From SAR324 cluster bacterium JCVI-SC AAA005 (GTDB lineage Bacteria > SAR324 > NAC60-12): a DNA stretch of 42,600 nt. This document shows, piece by piece, positions 33,148 to 40,985 of the stretch. The translations under genes were made by a program, and so were the position numbers. The notes under the pieces were generated by a model, which saw only the letters and a list, made by a program, of their open reading frames with translations, had not been told where the DNA came from and did no database searches. The stretch is from NCBI GenBank assembly GCA_000224765.2, contig AGAU01000158.1, forward strand, positions 1 to 42,600, given 5' to 3'. Positions within the stretch are counted from its first letter, which is position 1. Every line of letters begins with the position of its first letter.

Positions 33148-34134
33148 TCAGTCAGAGTAAACGTACTTGCTGATTTCAGGATCACTGATATTGGACTTGT
33201 CCATCACAGTGAAGCCAGTACCGATCGAAATGGGCACAGACTGCTTCATCAGCACTGCGTAAGCTGTCATCACTCCGTAGTAGCCGATCTCGGCTGGATG
33301 CTGAGCAATGGCCAAATCAATCAATCCATTGTTGATGTCATCCACGATACGAGATGGAGCATCGAAGGCAGCAACTTTGACCTGGCCGCTCTTGCCCAGA
33401 GCTTTCACACCGTCAGCTGCGCCAACTGCAGAGAAGAGATTCGCTCCGAAGACGCCAGCAATGTCTTGGTTACGAGCGGCAACTGCCTGTAACTGAGCTG
33501 CAGCTTTGTTTGCATCGTTGTCATTGTACTGCGTGTTCAATAAGGTGATATTAGGATAATTTTTAATCTCCATCTTGAAGCCTTCTTCTCGCTGGTCTGT
33601 CGTGGAAATACCAGGTCGAACGTTGGAGACATAGACTTTCCCCTTCTCGCCTATGGCCTTAGCAAGTGCTCGAGCTGCCATCTTGCCACCTAGGACATTG
33701 TCGGAGGCAACATAAGACATTGGAAAGTCACCCATACCAGAACCATCCTGATAATTGCCGTCATCAATAAAAGTATCGACGGTAACTACAACAATTCCTG
33801 CATCATGAGCAGCCTTCAGCGGGGAAATAAGTTGCTGCTTGTCTGTTGGAGCAATCAGGATCGCATCAGGTTTCTTAGCGATTACAGAGTTCAGGACAGG
33901 TACCTGCAGGGTTGGGTTGAAATCTGGAGCTCCCTGAAACATCAACTCTACTCCCAAGCCTTTTGCGGCTAGCTCAGCACCCTTACGCATTGTGATGTAA
34001 AATGCATCTGTTGTTAGCCCTGGAATCAGAGCAATGGTAAGTTTCTTATGACCGCCAGCTTGAGCTAAACTGGTCATGGCTAATAGTACAAAACCACAGA
34101 GCAAGAGACGAAATGCTGATCCGGTCTTTTTCAT
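33148..34134 (-). CDS. Ribose/AI-2-type periplasmic sugar-binding protein (RbsB/LsrB family)
   Basis: A 328-residue binding protein. Residues 1-26 are a signal peptide (MKKTGSAFRLLLCGFVLLAMTSLAQA). The mature part has the type-I periplasmic-binding fold: LTIALIPGLTTDAFYITMRKGAELAAKGLG, PDAILIAPTDKQQLISPLKAAHDAGIVVVTVD, VASDNVLGGKMAARAL and GVFGANLFSAVGAADGVK. The tail VMDKSNISDPEISKY is typical. The start at ATG 34134 puts the signal peptide at the N-terminus; the upstream in-frame ATG at 34185 would bury it. It feeds the permease and ATPase encoded just downstream. Promoter expected in the gap 34135-34341. Confidence 0.93.
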   Translation of the reverse strand: MKKTGSAFRLLLCGFVLLAMTSLAQAGGHKKLTIALIPGLTTDAFYITMRKGAELAAKGLGVELMFQGAPDFNPTLQVPVLNSVIAKKPDAILIAPTDKQQLISPLKAAHDAGIVVVTVDTFIDDGNYQDGSGMGDFPMSYVASDNVLGGKMAARALAKAIGEKGKVYVSNVRPGISTTDQREEGFKMEIKNYPNITLLNTQYNDNDANKAAAQLQAVAARNQDIAGVFGANLFSAVGAADGVKALGKSGQVKVAAFDAPSRIVDDINNGLIDLAIAQHPAEIGYYGVMTAYAVLMKQSVPISIGTGFTVMDKSNISDPEISKYVYSD

Positions 34135-34304
34135 AAAACATCCAAAATTAGAGTCTGTAGGTGAAGAAGCAATGAGGTCATTCACAAAGATTCTTCAGCA
34201 AGAATGGGCAAAAGCTCGATTGGCGAGCCGATGCCAAAAGCTAAAGAGTCTCTTCGAACAAGTCAACAAAAATTATTGGCAGAATAGAAATAAATTTCGA
34301 TAGC

Positions 34305-34325
34305 TTGGAGGCAGAGAGCTTCCAA
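34305..34325 (-). terminator. Weak stem-loop after the MalG-type permease gene
   Basis: TTGGAGGC (34305-34312) and GCTTCCAA (34318-34325) pair over 8 bases with one mismatch, 16 bases past the stop of the gene at 34342. There is no U-tract, so its function as a terminator is uncertain. Confidence 0.25.
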
Positions 34326-34341
34326 CAAAAATGTTGAGATT

Positions 34342-35190
34342 TTAACCTTTGATGGCCCCCAGAGTCAGGCCTCGGACAATGTAGCGCTGTGCGAGAAGTG
34401 CGATCAAGATAGGAATCGACATGGCGATCATGGTTCGCACACTGAGGAACCAGAATTGTACTCCTCGTGACTCAAACGAACCAGAAATGAACATCGGAAT
34501 GGTGATAGCGTTCTTGCTGCTGATCACCAGCGAGAACAATAGCTCGTTCCAGGTAAAGGCAAAGATAATCAGTGCAGTGGCGGATAAGGCAGGTGCACAT
34601 AGCGGCAGAGCGATTTTAGAAAAAGTCGTGAAGTAATTGGCTCCGTCCATTAAGCAGGCTTCTTCCAACTCGACAGGCAATTCCACGAAAGCTTGTCTCA
34701 TGATGACTACTGCAAAAGGCAGTGTGAAAGTGGTGTTGATCAGAACCAATCCGGTTCGAGTATCCAGAAGGTTTAAAAACTGAAGAGTTAGGTAGAATGG
34801 GATGACGGTGGCAACTGGAGGAAGAATCCGTTGAGAGAGGAACCAGACAGTCAGATCCTTGTTGGAAATTTTTTTGAAGCGGAAGCGAGCTAAAGCGTAG
34901 GCAGCAGGAACTCCCAAACAAAGTGTTAGCAGAGAAGTCGAGAAGGAAACCACCACGCTATTAATCACAGCGTTGCGCATTTCCACTATTTCTAATTGGG
35001 AAATCCAGTTATCAAGCGTAGGAGAGAAATTTAGCCAAGGGATACCAATGCCCGTGACAGTAAAGGTATCCAGTGGATTACGCAGACTTGTCGAGAATCC
35101 CCAGTAGAGTGGGAAGATGAAAAACAGTGCAATCGTAATGGCCAGTAGCGACAGGAGGGAGTCACGAAAGTCAAGTGAACGGGTCTTCAT
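34342..35190 (-). CDS. CUT1 sugar ABC permease, MalG-type (second of two)
   Basis: A 282-residue permease. The first membrane segment is LLSLLAITIALFFIFPLYWGFSTSLRN; LPVELEEACLMDGANYFTTFSKIALPLCAPAL is the EAA coupling loop (about residues 174-205), and the end AQRYIVRGLTLGAIKG is the MalG-type C-terminus. It is closely related to the permease at 36300 throughout (shared FSTSLRNPLDTFTV, AAYALARFRFK, ISNKDLT, WFLSQR, LPPVATV and RGVQFWF), so a duplication is evident, with the ATPase gene between the two copies. It overlaps the ATPase stop by 4 bases. It is the last gene of this operon. Confidence 0.94.
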   Translation of the reverse strand: MKTRSLDFRDSLLSLLAITIALFFIFPLYWGFSTSLRNPLDTFTVTGIGIPWLNFSPTLDNWISQLEIVEMRNAVINSVVVSFSTSLLTLCLGVPAAYALARFRFKKISNKDLTVWFLSQRILPPVATVIPFYLTLQFLNLLDTRTGLVLINTTFTLPFAVVIMRQAFVELPVELEEACLMDGANYFTTFSKIALPLCAPALSATALIIFAFTWNELLFSLVISSKNAITIPMFISGSFESRGVQFWFLSVRTMIAMSIPILIALLAQRYIVRGLTLGAIKG

Positions 35191-36269
35191 TGAATTGACT
35201 GATCATCACGACCAAACAGGTGACAGTGATCGGTCGTGAAGTGAATTTTAATCTTCTCCTTACTAGAAACATCCAGTTCACCATCTCCAACAACAGTCAG
35301 TAAGTTATCACTAGCATCATTAGCGTAGATGTAGGTTTCGTTACCTAGCCTTTCAATCATGTCCACTGTGGCGGACAGAAAACATTCCTTGCTTTGCTCC
35401 AATTCGAAGTGCTCTGGTCGTATTCCAAGGGTCAGGATATCACCTACCCGAAAATTGATGTTCTCTCGGTGCAGTTGCATCTGATCTTCGCCAGGCAACT
35501 GAAGCGTGATCTGTTGCCCATTGATTTCTAGAACCTTGACAGATAGGAAATTCATCTTGGGAGAACCAATGAAACCAGCAACAAAAATGTTTGCTGGTCT
35601 ACGGTACAGTTCCAAAGGAGTCCCAACCTGCTCCACATAGCCATCGTTGAGAATGAAGATCCGGTCAGCCATCGTCATTGCCTCTACCTGATCATGAGTT
35701 ACATAGATCATAGTCGTATTGAGGTTGGCATGTAGCTTTTCCAGCTCCATCCGCATCTGTACTCGCAGTGCAGCATCAAGATTCGAGAGTGGTTCGTCGA
35801 ACAGGAAGACACTCGGTTCACGCACAATGGTCCTGCCAATTGCCACTCGTTGACGCTGCCCACCAGAAAGCTGGGCAGGACGACGATCCAGCAGTTCTTC
35901 AATTTTTAGAATTTTTGCTGCCTCATCGACTTTGCGTTGAATTTCTGCCTTGGGCACTTTATTGAGCTTGAGGCCAAAACCGATATTTTCTCGTACGCTC
36001 ATGTGTGGATAGAGCGCATAGGATTGGAATACCATCGCTGCTCCACGATCTGCTGGGTGCAGATCATTGACATAGGTATCACCGATGTAGATTTCACCCG
36101 CAGTGATGTCTTCCAAGCCAGCAATCATGCGTAGCAGTGTCGACTTACCACATCCGGAAGGACCAACAAAAACGACAAACTCCTGGTCCTTAATCTCCAG
36201 ATCTACTCCGTGGATGACCTCCACTTCATCAAATGACTTTTTTACGCCGCGCAGTTTTACTTCAGCCAC
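35187..36269 (-). CDS. CUT1 sugar ABC ATPase (MalK/UgpC family)
   Basis: A 360-residue ATPase. N-terminal half: Walker A VGPSGCGKSTLLRMIAGLE, Q-loop MVFQSYALYPHMSV, signature LSGGQRQRVAIGRTIV, Walker B VFLFDEPLSNLDAALR and switch YVTHDQVEAMTMADRIFIL. The C-terminal ~120 residues are the regulatory TOBE-type domain (LGIRPEHFEL). I chose the GTG at 36269 (VAEVKLRGVKKSF), which has GGAGG 6 bases upstream; the in-frame ATG at 36299 adds ten residues with no good ribosome-binding site. One ATPase evidently serves both MalG-type permeases around it. Confidence 0.94.
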   Translation of the reverse strand: MAEVKLRGVKKSFDEVEVIHGVDLEIKDQEFVVFVGPSGCGKSTLLRMIAGLEDITAGEIYIGDTYVNDLHPADRGAAMVFQSYALYPHMSVRENIGFGLKLNKVPKAEIQRKVDEAAKILKIEELLDRRPAQLSGGQRQRVAIGRTIVREPSVFLFDEPLSNLDAALRVQMRMELEKLHANLNTTMIYVTHDQVEAMTMADRIFILNDGYVEQVGTPLELYRRPANIFVAGFIGSPKMNFLSVKVLEINGQQITLQLPGEDQMQLHRENINFRVGDILTLGIRPEHFELEQSKECFLSATVDMIERLGNETYIYANDASDNLLTVVGDGELDVSSKEKIKIHFTTDHCHLFGRDDQSIQ

Positions 36270-36275
36270 GTGAGA

Positions 36276-36280
36276 CCTCC
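36276..36280 (-). promoter_or_regulatory. Strong ribosome-binding site deciding a GTG start
   Basis: GGAGG on the minus strand lies 6 bases before the GTG at 36269 and supports that codon as the start of the MalK-type ATPase instead of the ATG at 36299. Confidence 0.75.
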
Positions 36281-36299
36281 AGTGTGGATAGAGGAGCAA

Positions 36300-37154
36300 T
36301 CATCCTTTTACAGCCCCCAAGGTTAGACCTTGAACAATATAACGTTGTGCCAACAAAGCGATCAAAACAGGTGGAATCATCGCAATCATTGCCCGAACAG
36401 CCATGAACCAGAACTGGACTCCCCGTGTATCTACAGCACCAGCCATGTGAATCGGGATGGTGATCACTTCTTTGCTGCTCAGAGTGATGGCAAAGAGAAA
36501 CTCATTCCAAGTGAAGGCAAACATGATCAAACCAGTTGCTGCGATTGCTGGGGCTGCCAAGGGCAATGCGACTCGCAGGAAAGCTCCATAGTTTCGAGCT
36601 CCATCCATGAAGGCCGCTTCTTCCAATTCAATAGGCAAATCCAGAAAGGTCTGACGCACAATCACGACCACAAACGGTAGCACGAAGGTAGCGTTGATTA
36701 GGATTAGCGCCAGCTGTGTGTCCAATAGATTCAGAAACTGCATGATCAGGTAGAAGGGAACCACCGTTGCTACAGGGGGAAGCACACGCTGCGATAGAAA
36801 CCAAATGGTCAAATCTTTGTTGGAAATAGTCTTGAAGCGAAAGCGAGCCAGGGCGTAAGCTGCGGGAATGCCTAACGCCAAGGCCAGAATTGAAGCAAAA
36901 ACAGCGATGACCGTACTATTGTAAACCGCTTTTCGGGCTTCCTCCGTGGCTAGTTGATCGACCCAGTTGGTGAGAGTTGGTTCAAAATTCAGGAAAGGAA
37001 TCCCAAAACCGGAGACAGTGAAGGTGTCTAGTGGATTCCGCAGACTCGTCGAGAAGGCCCAATAGATTGGAAAGAAGAAAATCATTGCTGCAACCACAGC
37101 AATCAGAGAGTAGATCGAATACTTGAGAGGGTGTTGGTTCTGCTTGGGCTTCAT
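36300..37154 (-). CDS. CUT1 sugar ABC permease, MalG-type (first of two)
   Basis: A 284-residue permease with the opening SLIAVVAAMIFFFPIYWAFSTSLRN, the coupling loop LPIELEEAAFMDGARNYGAFLRVALPLAAPAI and the end AQRYIVQGLTLGAVKG. It is 1 base from the MalF-type permease upstream and 30 bases from the ATPase start. It probably is the original MalF partner; the second copy at 34342 is more diverged in the coupling-loop region and the substrate-facing segments. Whether both are used at the same time is unknown. Confidence 0.94.
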   Translation of the reverse strand: MKPKQNQHPLKYSIYSLIAVVAAMIFFFPIYWAFSTSLRNPLDTFTVSGFGIPFLNFEPTLTNWVDQLATEEARKAVYNSTVIAVFASILALALGIPAAYALARFRFKTISNKDLTIWFLSQRVLPPVATVVPFYLIMQFLNLLDTQLALILINATFVLPFVVVIVRQTFLDLPIELEEAAFMDGARNYGAFLRVALPLAAPAIAATGLIMFAFTWNEFLFAITLSSKEVITIPIHMAGAVDTRGVQFWFMAVRAMIAMIPPVLIALLAQRYIVQGLTLGAVKG

Positions 37155-37155
37155 C

Positions 37156-38109
37156 TTATGCGTAACTCTGTCGCAATTTTCTGAAGAAGAGGGTCACGAT
37201 GATCATCACAATGATCAGCAAACAGTACGACATTGCTGAAGCGTAGCCGAGGTCAAAGTAACGTAGCCCAGTCCTGAAGGCTAGGAATGACATGGACTGC
37301 GTAGCAACCCCAGGGCCTCCTCCTGTCAAGGCAAACGGGATATCGAAGAGTTTGATGGCCTCTGCTAGGCGCAACAACAGCACGATGACAATTGTTGGGG
37401 TCAGCATTGGGAAGATGATATTGGCGAACAGGCCCCACTTCGACTTACTCTCCATTTTTGCAGCCTCCATCAATTCATTGGGGATGCCTTGTAGCGCAGC
37501 CAGAAACACTAGAAAACAGAAAGGTGTCCATTGCCAGATATCAACTAGAATGACTGAGAATAAGGCCCAATCTGGGTGAGAGAGGAAGGGCACTCCCAGG
37601 AAACCGAGTGGCCCTCCTTCTTCATAGAAAATAGTGAAAAATAGATAGCCTACTGCAAGAGGAGTGGCAAAAATTGGCAGAAGCATGACTGCCCTGAGAA
37701 ATGATCTAGCCCATAGACGCTGATTGAATAGAAGAGCTAGCAGAATACCTAATACTAATTGAGACGGAACCGCGACTAATACAAAAATTGAAGTAACTTT
37801 TATAGCAGAATGAACCTGTGGATCTTCAGCTAATCTTTTGAAATTAGTAAACCCAATATTTGTCCAGGTTGAAATCTTTTCTCTGTTGATTTTAATCTTA
37901 GTTCTGGGGTTGCCTTTCGCATCCAAAACAGGGTTCCCACTTGCATCCAACATAGGAACTTTCTCACGACTCACATTCATCTTAGTTTCCACTTTATGAA
38001 CACTAAGATAGAGCGAGTAAACTAGTGGAAAGATAGTGAATGTTAACACCCAAACTGCAGCTGGCAGTAAAAACACAAAGCGCGCTTTTGTATTTCGGTG
38101 TGTTTTCAT
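37156..38109 (-). CDS. CUT1 sugar ABC permease, MalF/UgpA-type with periplasmic insertion
   Basis: A 317-residue permease. The first segment is FVFLLPAAVWVLTFTIFPLVYSLYLSVH, then a ~39-residue insertion (about residues 41-79) not usual at this place, containing a short repeated unit LDASGNP and LDAKGNP flanked by SREK and NREK. The remainder is normal: PSQLVLGILLALLFNQ, MLLPIFATPLAVGYLFF, and the coupling loop IPNELMEAAKMESKSKWGLFANIIFPMLTPTI. It pairs with a MalG-type permease. It starts 89 bases after the binding-protein stop, with a stem-loop in between. Confidence 0.93.
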   Translation of the reverse strand: MKTHRNTKARFVFLLPAAVWVLTFTIFPLVYSLYLSVHKVETKMNVSREKVPMLDASGNPVLDAKGNPRTKIKINREKISTWTNIGFTNFKRLAEDPQVHSAIKVTSIFVLVAVPSQLVLGILLALLFNQRLWARSFLRAVMLLPIFATPLAVGYLFFTIFYEEGGPLGFLGVPFLSHPDWALFSVILVDIWQWTPFCFLVFLAALQGIPNELMEAAKMESKSKWGLFANIIFPMLTPTIVIVLLLRLAEAIKLFDIPFALTGGGPGVATQSMSFLAFRTGLRYFDLGYASAMSYCLLIIVMIIVTLFFRKLRQSYA

Positions 38110-38150
38110 AGGGGAGTCTTGTGATCGATCACGAGCTGTTTTAGATCCGA

Positions 38151-38190
38151 GAGACTGTCAAGCATGGAATCCCTCTATGCTTGACAGCTC
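38151..38190 (-). promoter_or_regulatory. Intercistronic stem-loop after CUT1 binding-protein gene
   Basis: 38155-38165 (CTGTCAAGCAT) pairs perfectly with 38177-38187; the stem extends by GAG/CTC (38151-38153 with 38188-38190) past one bulged A. The loop is 11 bases. It lies between the binding-protein stop and the MalF-type permease, matching the position of the stem-loops at 10636 and 33104. Confidence 0.75.
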
Positions 38191-38198
38191 GGTAGGGT

Positions 38199-39830
38199 TT
38201 ACTTGTAGCCTATCGCAGATTGATAGTAGCCCAATTGCTGATCTCGACCCAGCCGGTCAGTGATCTGCTCCCAGGTCTTGGCAGTGTTGTCTAGCGCCTG
38301 CTTGGGAGAGATCTCGCCACTCATGGTAGCTGAGAGGTTTTTGTCTAAGATGTCCCAGTACTCGAATGAGCCTGGAATCCGTAGGTAAGGCAGAAAGGTA
38401 TCGGCAAAGAAGGTCTCATAGTAGGCCTTCAGATAGTCCTTCACGTCCGCCTCGGACCATCCAGCGTCCAGATACTCTCCCAAGCCAGCTTCACCTTGTG
38501 GCTCTAGGAACTGGTAGGTGAAGCCCGGATCCACACCGGTCCAACCGTTCTGAGCTAGCCAGATTGAGGCTGGCTTAATCGCCATCAGGGATAGTAGTGA
38601 GTAGGTGGCTTCTGGATTTGCAGAGTAATTGGAAATCACACCATGCCACGATCCACCAGTCGTGTTTCCTACCTTCACAGGATTGGTAGTCTTCACAAAC
38701 TTCTTATCCTTGTGATCGTAGTAGGTGTCTGAAGAGGGTAGGATAGAAGAAGCACAAACTCCCTGAATCTTTGAACGAGAAGTATCCTGACAGAGTGAGC
38801 CAACATCACCCCAACTGAAGACAAAGACTGATTTGCCTCGCAGGAAGTAGTCCCAAGCTTCTCCCAAGCTCCAGCCAACTTGTGCGGAAGGCCCAGTCTT
38901 GTGTAACTCCTGTAGAAACTCAAGAGCTGCAACGTGCCCAGGGCTATTGATCAACGGTTTCATGTTGGTAGGATCAAACCAATAGACGTTGTGGTGCTGA
39001 TCCAATTCGGGGCCAGGTGTGATGGCAAAGGAAGCCGACAGTGACTGGAAGTGATAGTGCCCTTGCTCACCAACCTTCAAGTGAAGGACCGTTCCCGAAT
39101 CAGGATCAGGGTCATTACTGTCCCAGTTCTTACCATTGAAGTAGTTACTGATGTCCAGCATCTGCTGCCAGGTTTTTGGCGGGACAGGCATGCTGTAGCC
39201 GTATTCTTTCTTGAAATCAGCACGCCACTCTGGATTGGCCAACGCGTCTCTGCGGTAGTAAAGAACTTGTCCATCTCCGTCGTTAAGTACTCCGTAGCCT
39301 ACACCTTCCCAAGTATGAAGCGTTTTCAACGATTGGGGCATTGAATCGTAGGACCACTGAGGGTATTCTCCGGTAGTCATAAAGTCATCGATAGGAAATG
39401 CGTAGCCGTTAGGGACTATATCACCGTACCAGAAAGCTCCAACCATGAATGCATCTTACTGGCCGGTTCCATTGCGGAGGTCCAACATCATTTTGGTGTA
39501 GTGCTCTCCAAATGGAAGTTCCACAATTTCTAACTTACCTCCGGTCAGTTCTTCCCAGATTGGACGGAAACTATACAGCGGTCCTGAAATTCCACCCTTT
39601 GGACCACCAGAGTTGACGGTCACTGAAATACTTACTCCGTCAAATGGCTTCTGATCTGGGCCAAACAAGGATCCCAGTTCTTCTCGTGTTGTTGAAATAG
39701 TTGTCCCATCTTCCATGACCAGATCAACTTTACCATCGTCATGCCATTTCACGTGATGATCTGCTGCGGTCGCAATTCCACAGGTCAAGCATGCGGAAAC
39801 AAAGAGACCCAGAGATTTAAAAAGCTTCAT
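38199..39830 (-). pseudogene. CUT1 sugar-binding protein interrupted by one in-frame stop
   Basis: A 543-residue binding protein split by a single TAA at 39456-39458. The first part (39456-39830, 124 residues) begins with a signal peptide (MKLFKSLGLFVSACLTCGIATA) and ends at DLRNGTGQ; the same frame continues immediately with DAFMVGAFWYGDIVPNGYAFPID down to the stop at 38199. No base is inserted or lost. The family reads a tyrosine-type residue there (GQ-x-DAFM), so TAT or TAC to TAA would explain it. The downstream part, if started at ATG 39446, would lack a signal peptide. It could be a recent inactivation, a strain-level variant or a base-call error; the transporter genes downstream are intact. 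Large family member related to sorbitol/mannitol-type binding proteins. Confidence 0.85.
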
Positions 39831-40133
39831 AGCTCTCCTTTGAATAAGGGGAAGAAAAACTATTCCAACAGAAGTGCTGGATAGTTGGGGGACAGTAATG
39901 TTTTTTACTTTAAATTGGCAAGATTTTTTTGATCGACATTACTAGCGAGACTTGGCATATTTGGCATTCAAAAAATTCGAGGGTAATTACATGTTAGAAA
40001 TCTAAATTTGTTTTTGAAGAACTAAAAGAGATTATTTAAATTTTTTATTTCATAAATTAAGTTAGATTTTAAATAATTTAAAACACAGCAACGTAAAGGA
40101 AAATTTTGGTTTAAAGTATGATCAAGGAATTTT
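39831..40133. promoter_or_regulatory. Divergent intergenic region with three TTGGCA repeats
   Basis: 303 A+T-rich bases between the CUT1 binding-protein gene (minus) and the RidA gene (plus). TTGGCA occurs at 39915-39920, 39952-39957 and 39961-39966; the last two are extended to TTGGCAT and spaced 9 bases apart. They may be regulator sites or promoter -35 elements for either gene. No hairpin was seen. The RidA gene has AAGGA 5 bases before its ATG. Confidence 0.4.
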
Positions 40134-40592
40134 ATGAGTTTTGAAAAAAAAATTAAGGAGATGGGGTTGGAACTACCGCCTCTACCAAAACCAGTTGCAA
40201 ACTATGTCCCGGGGTTAGAAGTCGGAGGCTTTCTCTATATATCAGGTCAAGGACCGCGCAACTCAGATGGAAAGTTCATTCAGGGTATAGTGGGAGAAAA
40301 TCTCACGGTTGCAGAAGCCTATCAACATGCCTGGCAGACTGGGTTATTCTTGCTGTCAGTGGCAAAATATCAGCTTGGTTCATTGGACCAAATTAAACAA
40401 ATTGTGAAGCTGACAGCTTTTGTGAGATGTGGGTCAGATTTTACGGATCAACCACAGGTGGCCAACGGAGTTTCAGACTTACTTAGAGAGGTTTTTGGTG
40501 AACAGGGCAAGCACGCTCGATCTGCAGTAGGAGTAGCTGCATTACCAGGAGGAATGTGCTTTGAAGCTGAACTAATTCTAAAAATAAATTGA
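40134..40592 (+). CDS. RidA/YjgF/YER057c-family protein
   Basis: A 152-residue protein of the Rid family. LEVGGFLYISGQGPRNSDGKFIQG near residues 28-52, AYQHAWQTGLFLLSVAKYQLGSLDQI, and the signature HARSAVGVAALPGGMCFEAELILKI with the substrate-binding arginine are present. Canonical RidA hydrolyses reactive enamine/imine intermediates; this 150-residue branch is longer at the N-terminus than RidA itself (~128) and its members are often found with catabolic genes. It starts at ATG 40134 with AAGGA 5 bases upstream. Confidence 0.92.
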   Translation: MSFEKKIKEMGLELPPLPKPVANYVPGLEVGGFLYISGQGPRNSDGKFIQGIVGENLTVAEAYQHAWQTGLFLLSVAKYQLGSLDQIKQIVKLTAFVRCGSDFTDQPQVANGVSDLLREVFGEQGKHARSAVGVAALPGGMCFEAELILKIN

Positions 40593-40985
40593 AAGTGGAA
40601 AATACAAAAAGCTGAAAAATGAAAATTGTGATTAAAAAATTTGGTTGTTAAAAAAGGTTTAAGAATTATTAGAAGAAAAACTGAAAAATTAGGAAGAAAA
40701 AACATAAATTTAAGTAGATAAGAGATGTGACCAACATGTGAAGGCTATCTAAAAAGAATTGTATAGTTAAAAACGCAATGATTTAGAAAATATAGGTATC
40801 AATGTAACTGAAGAACCTATTTACTAGTTAGTATAAAAAGGAGCAGAGAAATGCGGATCAAAAATAGGATTAGATCGACAAAGAATTAGCGAAAGAAAAA
40901 ATATGCAAGTGCACACCAAAAATAAATCTCTTCAGAGAATAAATTATAAAGGCTGTGTATTTTATAATTAAATGTGGAGCTAAAA
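40593..40985. other. A+T-rich intergenic stretch, 393 bp
   Basis: Purine-rich on the plus strand with no gene-like frame. It should hold the promoter of the PAS-domain gene. One tiny open frame with a strong ribosome-binding site is listed separately (40851-40889). No clear terminator hairpin follows the RidA gene. Confidence 0.5.
40851..40889 (+). CDS. Possible 12-residue leader peptide
   Basis: AAAAAGGAG lies just upstream of ATG 40851, and the frame MRIKNRIRSTKN ends with TAG 40887-40889. The strong ribosome-binding site is the only reason to list it; it may equally be chance in purine-rich DNA. Confidence 0.15.
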   Translation: MRIKNRIRSTKN

